Source: Bacteriovoracaceae bacterium UBA7317 (GTDB taxonomy: Bacteria; Bdellovibrionota; Bacteriovoracia; Bacteriovoracales; Bacteriovoracaceae). From it: DNA of 63,159 nucleotides. The stretch is taken from assembly GCA_002474345.1 (NCBI GenBank), contig DKQD01000168.1:85033-148191 (forward strand). The letters are read 5' to 3'. This document shows positions 19,275 through 27,453 of this stretch, piece by piece (positions within the stretch are counted from its first letter, which is position 1; every line of letters begins with the position of its first letter). The notes under the pieces are model-generated. The model was given only the letters and a program-made list of their open reading frames with translations, ran no database searches and had not been told where the DNA came from. Both the position numbers and the translations under genes were made by a program.

Positions 19275-20216
19275 ATGAATAAAATTACAATCATTTTCGC
19301 ACTTCTGTTTTCCTTTAGTGCCTTGAGTAAAGAAATCCCTGTCGAGCTTAGGTCAAAGTTAGATAGGAGGATTGAAATTCCAGGCTTTGGAGAAATTGCT
19401 TATAGAGGCCCTAAAGTTGGTAATAATGGCCCCTTAATAGTTCTTTTCCATGGCATCTATGGTGGTGCAAGTCATAGAACTTGGCGCCAGTTGCTTCCTA
19501 TACTCGATAATAATGGAGCTAGAGTTTACTTAATGGATCTACCAGGTGCAGGAGATAGTCATAGCCCAAAGAGAATCTATACTATGGAGGTTATGGATGA
19601 TTTTGTTGAAGGGTTTCTCGAGCATGCTGTAGGAAGACCTGCTAATGTTGTTACAGAAAGTATTTTAGGTCAGTCGGCCCTAAAGATAGCTGGACAAAGA
19701 CCAGAATTATTCAAATCACTTATTCTTCTTTCTCCAAATGGAATCAATACTCTTGCTAATCCTCCTAGAGAAAGTCAGCAAAAACTTTTTGATAGACTCT
19801 ATAACAAAAAAGGTTTTGGTAAGTTTTTCTACTGGATGGTTTTAACGAAGCCTTCAATTAAGTATTTTCTAAAGCAAACTGTCTACAATGATAAATTGAT
19901 TGATAAAATGAGAATTAAAGAAAGCAAAATGGCAAAAGACCGTCCATGGCAAAAGTGGCTGACTTTCTCTTTTATTGGTGGCCAAATGTATAGAACGTTT
20001 GAAGATGCTTCTTTTGGGGTGAATGTACCTACTTTAAGTATTTTCGGAAAAAATGCTGAGAATGTAGGCTTTGGAAAGCAGTCTATTGAAAGGGCCCAGG
20101 AGTTTATTCAATTGAGACCTGAATTCAGTTACCTTATTTTTGATAAATGTGGTCAGTCTGTTCAAATTGAGAAAAAGTATAAAACTGCAAAGGCCATCTT
20201 GAACTTTGCAAATTAA
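19275..20216 (+). CDS. Exported alpha/beta-hydrolase-fold protein lacking the acid and His of the triad
   Basis: The 313-residue protein has a signal peptide (KITIIFALLFSFSALS). The fold is clear: LIVLFHGIYGG (oxyanion), MDLPGAGDSHSP, and a nucleophile elbow TESILGQS that keeps Ser but not the usual first Gly. At the acid position the family pattern G-x-x-D reads GKNAENV. At the His position GHSxxxE reads CGQSVQIE. Two of the three triad residues therefore appear to be lost, so it may bind a ligand, use other residues, or be inactive. GAGGAG lies before the ATG. A terminator follows at 20273. Monocistronic. Confidence 0.75.
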   Translation: MNKITIIFALLFSFSALSKEIPVELRSKLDRRIEIPGFGEIAYRGPKVGNNGPLIVLFHGIYGGASHRTWRQLLPILDNNGARVYLMDLPGAGDSHSPKRIYTMEVMDDFVEGFLEHAVGRPANVVTESILGQSALKIAGQRPELFKSLILLSPNGINTLANPPRESQQKLFDRLYNKKGFGKFFYWMVLTKPSIKYFLKQTVYNDKLIDKMRIKESKMAKDRPWQKWLTFSFIGGQMYRTFEDASFGVNVPTLSIFGKNAENVGFGKQSIERAQEFIQLRPEFSYLIFDKCGQSVQIEKKYKTAKAILNFAN

Positions 20217-20272
20217 TGATTAAAGGAATGAATATAAAAATTTGTAATTAAAAGTCTTAAAAATGTAAAAAT

Positions 20273-20306
20273 AAAAAAAGGAGGCGGTTGGTCTCCTTTT
20301 TTTTTT
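20273..20306. terminator. Rho-independent terminator
   Basis: AAAAAAAGGAG (273-283) and CTCCTTTTTTT (293 on) pair around a 9-base loop, followed by a run of ten T. It sits 57 bp after the hydrolase stop, and the A tract lets it act on the minus strand too, downstream of the relic at 20309. Confidence 0.8.
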
Positions 20307-20308
20307 AA

Positions 20309-20476
20309 TCATTCAATAATCTTTCTTACTAATCGCAAATGTTTAGGGTCGTTTTTGGAGTCTTTTCCCGAAAATGGTATCACCATCTTTTGGTGATTGA
20401 TAAGCTTGATCGAATAAGTCACCAGGCCTTTTGTTAAAAAATGGATAGGAATTAGGCTAGCCTCTAAAAAAAAGTA
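20309..20476 (-). pseudogene. C-terminal coding relic, 55 codons, no start
   Basis: This minus-strand frame sits between an in-frame TGA (20477-20479) and TGA (20309-20311). It reads like the end of a real protein: EASLIPIHFLTKGLVTYSIK, then MVIPFSGKDSK and KHLRLVRKIIE. It has no start codon and ends against the terminator at 20273, as a genuine gene end would. The same frame continues upstream of the TGA for a few codons (SILDQAL), suggesting a point nonsense mutation in a longer gene. Family not recognised. The remaining 20217-20630 gap also holds a 7-bp hairpin (ATCACCA/TGGTGAT, 20379-20397), inside this relic. Confidence 0.4.
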
Positions 20477-20630
20477 TCAGAGAGCTTGGTCAAGGATTGA
20501 CACTTTTTAAGTGTGATTAAAAAGCTAAATTTTTTAATATTTTTCATTAACCTCTTCTAAAAAAATAAAAAAACCTGGTATCATTGGAAGGGTAGTTTTA
20601 AACATACTAATAGGGTTCATTGGGGTTAGC

Positions 20631-20981
20631 GTGGAAGGAAAAATTACTATTGATGATGTACGTAATTACATTCTTTATAATTATCATCTTTCAGCTGCAA
20701 ATAATATTGAAATGGATTTAATGGAAGGTGAGGCAAAAGCTGCGGAAAAAAACTTTAATAAGGAACTAATGGAAGACCATATGTCGGAGGTTGAAAAATA
20801 TAAACTCCCAGAAGTTGTGATAAGGACCTTGGTTGTTGATAATATTCTTGCCCATGCGATTGAGGACTTGAGGCGTGAAACAAAAGGAATTGATTTACTT
20901 CCTCTAAACCCGAATTTTGATGAGTTAAAGGTTAAGAATATAGCTAAAAAGATTGCGGCACTTAAGTCTTCTAAAAATTAA
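20631..20981 (+). CDS. Small acidic helical protein of unknown function
   Basis: This 116-residue protein is predicted largely helical, with no signal peptide or membrane segment. It begins EGKITIDDVRNYIL and has conserved-looking amphipathic helices (PEVVIRTLVVDNILAHAIED). Start GTG 20631 lies behind a weak GGGG site, so the exact N-terminus is uncertain. No family is recognised. It stands alone, about 200 bp before the HTH gene on the same strand. Confidence 0.55.
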   Translation: MEGKITIDDVRNYILYNYHLSAANNIEMDLMEGEAKAAEKNFNKELMEDHMSEVEKYKLPEVVIRTLVVDNILAHAIEDLRRETKGIDLLPLNPNFDELKVKNIAKKIAALKSSKN

Positions 20982-21183
20982 TCAAACAAATGGCCCGACC
21001 TCTTCTCCCAATCTAAAAAAGGTCAGTAAAAACAGACACTTATGTTGGTTTGAAAAATGGTTTTTCTTTAAACAGTTCCAATTTGTTGACAAATGTAAAT
21101 GGAAACAGCTTTAGAGGTCTGTAATCAGACACCCTTTTAGTTCATTATGCTTCCAGGAACCTTAATTTTCTTGGAGGATAGGG

Positions 21184-21489
21184 ATGAGGACAAATTATTG
21201 TGGTGTTTTTTTAAAAAGTGAACTTAAAATCAGGAAGGAAAAAAATAGCTTTTTTTCTTTAAGGGCATTTTCTCGGTTTTTGGGCATTTCACCAACAGCT
21301 TTAAGTCAGTGTATCAATCATAAAAGAAACCTTTCAAGAACCAATATTGAAAAGTTTTGTAAAGTACTGGGGGTTGATGAACGGGCCAAAAAGCTTTTTT
21401 TGCAAGATGTAAAAAGAATAAGTAATTCTGACCAAAAAGAAGAGAAGGTATACGCTGATAAGGAAAGTTCGGGAAGTGGATGCTTTTAA
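21184..21489 (+). CDS. Truncated TIGR02147-like HTH regulator
   Basis: This 101-residue protein matches the N-terminal part of the TIGR02147 family, which is abundant in Bdellovibrio-like bacteria and Fibrobacteres: FLKSELKIRKEKN, then FSLRAFSRFLGISPTALSQC, KRNLSRTNIEKFCKVLGV and KKLFLQDV. Family members are usually about 270 residues. Here only the DNA-binding HTH and the start of the linker remain, ending in a polar tail (SSGSGCF). ATG follows a good GGAGG. It could be a free HTH domain that acts as a competitor or co-regulator, or a remnant. It faces the ABC exporter genes. Confidence 0.7.
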   Translation: MRTNYCGVFLKSELKIRKEKNSFFSLRAFSRFLGISPTALSQCINHKRNLSRTNIEKFCKVLGVDERAKKLFLQDVKRISNSDQKEEKVYADKESSGSGCF

Positions 21490-21523
21490 ACTCAATCTTA
21501 TAAAAATATTTGATCTAAAGTAG

Positions 21524-21545
21524 AGGGAGTAATGAAAGACTCCCT
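21524..21545. other. Perfect 7-bp inverted repeat between convergent genes
   Basis: AGGGAGT (524-530) and ACTCCCT (539-545) flank an 8-base loop. There is no T run on either side, so it is not a standard intrinsic terminator. It may protect or delimit the 3' ends of the HTH gene and the exporter transcript. Confidence 0.45.
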
Positions 21546-21611
21546 GGTCGTGGATAATGAATTTGTCGAAAAATTTTCAATGTATACATTAATTTTATGG
21601 CTATATATTTA

Positions 21612-23402
21612 TCAGGCCTTAAATTTCAAAGTTTCATGGGATAGATTGTAAAATTCCCCCTTTTTTTCGATCAGGTCCTCATGATTACCCTCTTCAATTA
21701 ATCTTCCATTTTTAAAGACAAAGAGTCTGTCACAATTTCTTAAAGTGTGAAGTCGATGAGCGACGATAAGGCATGTTTTATTTTCCATAATTTGATCAAG
21801 GGCAGACTGAATTTTTTCTTCATTTTTAATGTCAATATGAGCGGTTGCTTCATCGAGAATAAGGAGGGCAGGGTTTTGAATTAAAACTCTCGAAATAGAA
21901 AGGAATTGTTTTTCACCCTCACTTAAATTGGATCCATTTTCCAAAATTGGAGAATTTAAAGTCAGGCCCTTTTCCTCTAGCCATTGGTAGAGTCCCAGCT
22001 CTTTTAAAGCTTTCTCTTTTGTTAAGTCAAAATCTTTTTCTTCTAAAAAGATATTCTCTTTAATTGTTCCTTTGAAGAAGAGGGCCTTTTGGCTGACAAA
22101 TCCGATATTCTTTCTTAGGTGTGACCTCTTAAATTTTTTTATATCTTGACCCCAAATAGAAATAGTTCCTTTTTGGAAAGGGTAGAGACGACCCAGAAGA
22201 TTAAGCGTCGTTGTCTTCCCACTTCCTGTTTTCCCAACAAGTCCAATTTTTTCACCTGGGTGAATTGTGAAATTTAAATCATTTAAAATCCATTGGTCAG
22301 AGGAGTAGTACATGGAGACGTTTTGAAATGAAATTCCACCACTGGGTTTAGGTGTAAGGTTTCCATCTTTACCCAACACATCCTCTTCTTTTTGAGCATT
22401 AAGAAAGGAAAGGATCCTTTCTCCAGATGTAAGTGATTGCTGGATTTGTTGAACCTCTCTGGTGACGTTAGCAAGGGGGGTTGTGAATCGTTCACAATAA
22501 CGAATAAAGGCCACAAAGAGGCCCATCTCTAAAGCACCATTTAAAACTTTAAGTCCTCCGAACCAAAAGAGAAGGATTATTGGAAGTGTGCAAAGAAAAT
22601 TGGTAAGGGGTCGGTTCCAGGCATAAAAATTGTTGGCGTTTAAGAAAGATTGTTTATGTTTTTCAATGGCCTTTCCATAGTGGTTAAGAGACCACCTTTC
22701 CCACCCAAAAATCCTTAAGGTCATAACACCCCTTAAGTATTCGGAGAGCTTCGCATTTAAGGCACTATTATAGCGTGATATTTGATGATTAAGGGTTCGA
22801 ACTTTCCTTCTTGAAAAATAAGTGAGGATAAAAACAGGAATAAGACCTGAGAGGAGCGTTAGTCCAAGGTTAAGGTTTGTTAACAGCATGGCAAATATAG
22901 AAACAATAAAGAGAATAAGTGCATTCAAGAGACGCCCAAGGCTGCCTGAAAAAAAATCTTCAAGGCTTTCAATGTCGTGAGTCATACGAGTTACAGTTCT
23001 ACCCTCGGGCTGTTTGTCAAAGTAACCCATGGAGATGAATTGAATATCTTTAAAAACATTTTTTCTAATGTCTAAAAGACCTTTTGAAGAAGCATTTACA
23101 AGAGTATACCTTCCTCTCCAAAGGGCAAGAAGTGACATGGTTTCAAGGGCCAGGATAATCCCTCCCCATTTTAAAGACACCCCCCAGTTTTTTGGTGCTA
23201 GGCCTTCATCAACTAAAAGACCCATAACTCTAGCTGAGGTCATGGCGAGAAGAGAGCTGATAAATATAAGTATAAGGGCGTAAAAGAAAGACAATTTGTA
23301 AGGGGACAAAAATTTTAAAAGGCCTTTGATAAGTTCAACAAGGCTGCCTTCTAAATGGTAATCATCTTTTTCAAAATAAAACTTTTTTTTATGTTGCTGC
23401 AT
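21612..23402 (-). CDS. ABC exporter half-transporter, catalytic partner (canonical Walker B Glu)
   Basis: The 596-residue protein has six membrane helices (about 30-330) followed by an ATPase domain: Walker A GLVGKTGSGKTT (about 390), Walker B LLILDEATAHID with catalytic Glu, and H-loop VAHRLH. Its signature motif is LSEGEKQ rather than LSGGQ. It overlaps the preceding gene's end by 14 bp and must form a heterodimer with it. In asymmetric exporters such as TM287/288 or BmrCD, a deviant signature pairs with the partner's deviant Walker B to make a non-hydrolysing site; that is exactly the combination here. Substrate unknown (drug, lipid or peptide). Confidence 0.9.
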   Translation of the reverse strand: MQQHKKKFYFEKDDYHLEGSLVELIKGLLKFLSPYKLSFFYALILIFISSLLAMTSARVMGLLVDEGLAPKNWGVSLKWGGIILALETMSLLALWRGRYTLVNASSKGLLDIRKNVFKDIQFISMGYFDKQPEGRTVTRMTHDIESLEDFFSGSLGRLLNALILFIVSIFAMLLTNLNLGLTLLSGLIPVFILTYFSRRKVRTLNHQISRYNSALNAKLSEYLRGVMTLRIFGWERWSLNHYGKAIEKHKQSFLNANNFYAWNRPLTNFLCTLPIILLFWFGGLKVLNGALEMGLFVAFIRYCERFTTPLANVTREVQQIQQSLTSGERILSFLNAQKEEDVLGKDGNLTPKPSGGISFQNVSMYYSSDQWILNDLNFTIHPGEKIGLVGKTGSGKTTTLNLLGRLYPFQKGTISIWGQDIKKFKRSHLRKNIGFVSQKALFFKGTIKENIFLEEKDFDLTKEKALKELGLYQWLEEKGLTLNSPILENGSNLSEGEKQFLSISRVLIQNPALLILDEATAHIDIKNEEKIQSALDQIMENKTCLIVAHRLHTLRNCDRLFVFKNGRLIEEGNHEDLIEKKGEFYNLSHETLKFKA

Positions 23403-25065
23403 GATTTATTTCCAAAATTCTATCACAGAGCCTAAGAGTTGATTTTCTATGAGATACCCAGATGACGGTTTTATCTTCGAGATAAGAGGTCATGTTTTTA
23501 AGAATTTTCTCTTCCGTAAGTGTATCGACACTACTCAAGCAATCATCCAAGAAAAGAAAGCTTGGTTTTTGTATAAAAGCACGGGCCATTGTGAGCCTTT
23601 GCTTTTGGCCACCACTTAGATTAAGTCCCCATTCACCCAGTGGTGTTTCAAGACCGTCGGGAAAGCCTTCGACTTCATCCCTTAGGGCAACTAAATCAAG
23701 AACTTTCCAAATATCCTGATCACTCTTCTCGTTGGCTCCTTGGATATTATTTCTTATGGTATCAGCGAAAACAAAAGGGTCTTGGGAAACCATTGTGAGG
23801 TGTTGACGAAGAGGTGTGTGTTCATAAACATTAACCGATTTGCCAAGAAAAAGGGCTTCACCTTCGAATTGAGTTTTAAGGCCTAGAAGAATGTGAAGGA
23901 GAGTTGATTTTCCTGTTCCTGTTGGACCCATAAGGCCAAGTTTTTCATTTTTAAAGAGGGTAAAATTAAAAGGGCCTAGAGATAGAGGGGCATCGGGGTA
24001 TTTGTAAGTGAGGGCCTTGATATTAAAAATAGGACCTTTTGTTGGTATAACGGTAGGTTCACCTTTTCCGATAAGGTTTTTTTGTGGCTTTTCCTGGTAA
24101 ATGTTACCAAGTCTTCCCAGACTTGTTTTGGCCCTTTGAATTTCTGAAATGATAAAACCTAATTCTAAAATTGGCTCTTGAAGGAGGAGTACGTAACTTT
24201 GTAGTATAACAAAATCACCGAGGCTTAAACTGCCGTCAAGGACTTTGGATATTCCTAATCCAAAAAGGACTAGATAGGAAAAGACTGTCCCAATCCCCAT
24301 GGTTGGAATAAATTGGAGGGAGCAGAAAGTTGCGCTGAGCCTTCTTTCTCTATAATCTTCGGCAGTCTTTCCTAGAACTTTTTCCCAGAGGTCCCCTGTT
24401 TGAGTTAATCGTTGGAGCCTGATTGTAGAAATAGAGTGCGCACACTTTTCATGGAAAAACGAGAGGGACTCTTGGGCCAACTGGTAAAGCTTCATTTCTT
24501 TAGTTGAAAGCTTTTTAATAAAGGGAGGGAGAAGCACAAAAAGAAAAAGCATCCATAGTGTTATGGAAACATCAATTGAGGACATTAAAACAAGAGTGAG
24601 GGTACCTAGAAATAAAATATCGAAAACAGCGACGAGTGTAAAACCAAAGACCATGCGGGCAGCATGGACGTCGCTTGTTGAAGCATTCATCAACCTTCCT
24701 GGCGTATATAATTTTTGAAAGAGGTTTCCAGGAAAATAGCATGCCTTTTTCCAAATTTGTTCCCTCAAATGTGAACCAGCATAATGAGTCATTCGGGCCA
24801 AAGTCAGCCTCCAACCCCAGCGGCCAATGGCAAGCAAAAACTGACCAGTCAAAAAGGAGAAAAAAAGCAAGGAAAAAGCCTTTTCTTTTGTGAGCGATTG
24901 CAAGAAAGAGGTAGTGGGAAGACCTTTCATAAGGTCAATCCCCTGACCTAGGATGTAGGGGAGTAAGACTTGAAGGCCCCCGCAAAACAAAACACAAAAA
25001 GCGCCGATAACATAGATCAACCAATCCTTTTTAACAAATGTCCACCAGATTGTTTGTGTTCTCAA
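23389..25065 (-). CDS. ABC exporter half-transporter, degenerate-site partner
   Basis: This 558-residue type IV ABC exporter half has six helices (about 15-310) and an ATPase domain with Walker A GLMGPTGTGKST, a canonical signature LSGGQKQ and an H-loop His in WVSHRKST. Walker B reads LFLDDCLSS: the catalytic Glu is Asp, as in the degenerate subunits of TM287/288-type pumps. It is the first gene of a two-gene operon with a 14-bp overlap into the partner. The pair would pump a substrate out of the cytoplasm or flip lipids. Confidence 0.9.
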   Translation of the reverse strand: MRTQTIWWTFVKKDWLIYVIGAFCVLFCGGLQVLLPYILGQGIDLMKGLPTTSFLQSLTKEKAFSLLFFSFLTGQFLLAIGRWGWRLTLARMTHYAGSHLREQIWKKACYFPGNLFQKLYTPGRLMNASTSDVHAARMVFGFTLVAVFDILFLGTLTLVLMSSIDVSITLWMLFLFVLLPPFIKKLSTKEMKLYQLAQESLSFFHEKCAHSISTIRLQRLTQTGDLWEKVLGKTAEDYRERRLSATFCSLQFIPTMGIGTVFSYLVLFGLGISKVLDGSLSLGDFVILQSYVLLLQEPILELGFIISEIQRAKTSLGRLGNIYQEKPQKNLIGKGEPTVIPTKGPIFNIKALTYKYPDAPLSLGPFNFTLFKNEKLGLMGPTGTGKSTLLHILLGLKTQFEGEALFLGKSVNVYEHTPLRQHLTMVSQDPFVFADTIRNNIQGANEKSDQDIWKVLDLVALRDEVEGFPDGLETPLGEWGLNLSGGQKQRLTMARAFIQKPSFLFLDDCLSSVDTLTEEKILKNMTSYLEDKTVIWVSHRKSTLRLCDRILEINHAAT

Positions 25066-25273
25066 AGATGACCTCTTTTGACTTTTATCATTTTTAATAA
25101 GATTAAACCTTTTGTAAAGAAGATGTTTTTTGTTTTCAATGTAAAACTAATTTTGTAAAAAAAAAGTTAGGAAAAAGTTAAAAAGAAAGGCTTCACTTGT
25201 CTTTATGAGGTCGGATGCTAGCTTTTATGAGGTTAAATAATTGTATGAAAAAAAACACAACCAAGGATTAGAG

Positions 25274-26317
25274 ATGAATAACCCTCCACAAAAAAAGAAA
25301 ACGCTGTTTATTGTTTTTGTGTTCTTAGCGGTAAGTTTGGCTATGGTTTCAAGTTTTTCGCAAGCCTCTATCTTCGCTAAAGGAGAAACGGAGTCTTATG
25401 AAAGTTTTGATGATTACTTTGACGACCCTGCCATCTGGGTGACTAAAAACCCAGAAAACTCTCTTATATTTGGCACTCATAAAAAAGAAGGTGTGTTTAT
25501 TTATAACCTTGAAGGAAAACTTAAACATATTATAAAAATGAAAAAGACCAACAATATAGACGTTTTTACTGGGCCTGGAAGACAGAGTGGTTTGATAGAA
25601 GGCGCTGTTTTATCTATTAAAGGTAAAGGTTTTCAACTATTCACTCTTTCTGAGTCATTTCCGTACTTAAAGAAAGATTCTCCTGTCATAAAAACAAAAG
25701 TAAAGTCTTACGGCGTTTGCTCAATGGTTTTTAAGAGTGATCTTCACATAACCGTAACTGGTAAAAAAGGAAATGCTCAGGTTTTCGTTTATCAAAAAAG
25801 TGATGATGGGTGGGAATTAAAAAATAAGCAAATTTTAAGAGTTGAGGAAAAAAATGAAGGCTGTGTTTTCAATCAAAAAAACGGAGATCTTTTTATAGCA
25901 GAAGAATCAAGAGGACTTTGGAAATATAAAAAGACACAGTATGGCTATAGAAATAAAAAACTTATCGCTGAAATACCACAATTTGATTTGGCAGCCGATT
26001 TAGAGGGTATGGCCATCTACGATGCTGGAGGGATTGAGTTCCTCATTGTCTCTGTGCAGTCTAAAAATCAATTCGCTGTCTTTGATTTATATGGGTCACA
26101 TAGTTACAAAGGGCGATTCTCCATAAAAGGTTCTGAAGGAGTTGATGGTGTAACACATACTGATGGGATCACTTCAACATCTTTAAATTTGGGACCATTA
26201 TATCCGATGGGTCTTTTTATTGTTCAGGACGACGAAAACTATGATTCCGAAAAAACTTTTAAAGGTCAAAACTTTAAACTTATTTCTTGGGATACAATAC
26301 TTTCTCAATTTAATTAA
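25274..26317 (+). CDS. Beta-propeller phytase-like secreted protein
   Basis: This 347-residue protein has a signal peptide (TLFIVFVFLAVSLAMVSS) and the motifs of the 3-phytase/beta-propeller phytase family: DDPAIWVTKNPE, GVFIYNLEG, NNIDV, FIAEESRGLWKY, AADLEGMAIY, SVQSKNQFAVFD and THTDGITS...YPMGLFIVQDDEN. Relatives hydrolyse phytate (inositol hexakisphosphate) using Ca2+ to release phosphate. The start was moved to ATG 25274 because AAGGA lies just upstream and the signal peptide follows; a TTG 11 codons upstream has no such site. It is divergent from the exporter operon and monocistronic, and probably supplies phosphate outside the cytoplasm. Confidence 0.85.
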   Translation: MNNPPQKKKTLFIVFVFLAVSLAMVSSFSQASIFAKGETESYESFDDYFDDPAIWVTKNPENSLIFGTHKKEGVFIYNLEGKLKHIIKMKKTNNIDVFTGPGRQSGLIEGAVLSIKGKGFQLFTLSESFPYLKKDSPVIKTKVKSYGVCSMVFKSDLHITVTGKKGNAQVFVYQKSDDGWELKNKQILRVEEKNEGCVFNQKNGDLFIAEESRGLWKYKKTQYGYRNKKLIAEIPQFDLAADLEGMAIYDAGGIEFLIVSVQSKNQFAVFDLYGSHSYKGRFSIKGSEGVDGVTHTDGITSTSLNLGPLYPMGLFIVQDDENYDSEKTFKGQNFKLISWDTILSQFN

Positions 26318-26340
26318 AAAATTTTTGTTACAAAAAAATT

Positions 26341-27453
26341 TCAGCTTTTAAGAGAAGCCCTTTTCCAGGGCCTCTTTTGATTTAATTCATGCCATTTGTC
26401 TTTATGTTTTTTTGCTTTTTCTAAAATACTTGGAAACTCTTCATGTATTAATTTTTGAGGTCTCCAATTGAGCTCTTTTTTGGAAACTTTAAGATCAAAT
26501 TCAAAGTGTTCACCTGAAAACGGAATCATCCACAGTTTTATAAAAGACGATCTTTTTTGAAAAAAATTGAAAGGCCATAAAAGTAGATAACCAATAGATG
26601 CCAAAAATTTAGGTACCCTCAGAAGGTATTTAAACTTTTTATTAAAATAAAGGGTCACTTTTCTATGGATGTCTTCGTAAGTAAAGGCCCTTTCCTCTCC
26701 TATTAAAAAACGATAATTATTTCTTTCATTTTGATCTGCAAGAGTTCTAATGTTTTTCTTTTTTGAAAAAGAAAGGGCTTCTTCAAACGCTTTTCCTGCA
26801 TCTGTTAGATGTAGATAAGTAAGACCTCTTTTTAAAGGACCTGGATAGAAATAGCTTTGAAGACTTTTACTCCTTAACAATTCGATAGATTGATAAAGAG
26901 GGACTAACTCACAAAAATCAGAGTAAACTGCGGCCAAAATCAAATGTACTTTGACTTTTTTTGTTTTGAAGTTATCGATTATGGCCTCATTAAAAACTTT
27001 AGATTTTGGATATTCCCAAGCGATAGAACGTAAGGACTTTTCCGTAAGCGGGATACCTGGTACTGTTGATCTAAATGAGGCCATGGAAGCTGCAGAGATA
27101 AAGCAGCAACTCTTTGGTAGATCCTTTTCCATGAGATCAAGAAGGCTTTTAAGTCCAATTTGTAATTTTACATAATTTGGGTGCGGCTTATTTGAAAAAT
27201 CGTAATAGGCAGCTAAATGAATAATGGCCTCTATTTCTTTGTGAAATGGCTCTATTTCCTTCCAAAATTGTTGAATTGATTGCGAGTCCCTAAGGTCGAC
27301 ATTATACAGCTTAAAAAATGAGGAGTCATTATTAAGGTCTTTTTCTGGTTTTTTATTATCCACCCCCAGGATTTCGTAATTTTTAAAGCAATTCTTTATT
27401 AGGTATTGCCCAATAAAACCCAGAGCACCTGTAATAAGAATTTTTCTTTTCAA
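26341..27453 (-). CDS. Extended SDR, NAD(P)-dependent epimerase/dehydratase family
   Basis: The 370-residue protein has the N-terminal Rossmann motif ILITGALGFIGQYL and the catalytic pair in EYPKSKVFNE (YxxxK). IHLAAYYDF and SAASMAS strands precede it, and a substrate domain follows. The C-terminus has a hydrophobic patch (FLASIGYLLLWPFNF) that might dock on the membrane. Relatives modify nucleotide sugars, sterols or lipids; the substrate is not evident. Its first four bases overlap the stop of the upstream SDR gene, so the two are translationally coupled and may catalyse successive steps. Confidence 0.82.
   Translation of the reverse strand: MKRKILITGALGFIGQYLIKNCFKNYEILGVDNKKPEKDLNNDSSFFKLYNVDLRDSQSIQQFWKEIEPFHKEIEAIIHLAAYYDFSNKPHPNYVKLQIGLKSLLDLMEKDLPKSCCFISAASMASFRSTVPGIPLTEKSLRSIAWEYPKSKVFNEAIIDNFKTKKVKVHLILAAVYSDFCELVPLYQSIELLRSKSLQSYFYPGPLKRGLTYLHLTDAGKAFEEALSFSKKKNIRTLADQNERNNYRFLIGEERAFTYEDIHRKVTLYFNKKFKYLLRVPKFLASIGYLLLWPFNFFQKRSSFIKLWMIPFSGEHFEFDLKVSKKELNWRPQKLIHEEFPSILEKAKKHKDKWHELNQKRPWKRASLKS

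Noticed and set aside
26315..26341. A/T-rich hairpin between the phytase and epimerase stops
   Set aside because: Six A-T pairs with a single G-C pair; indistinguishable from random AT-rich sequence.
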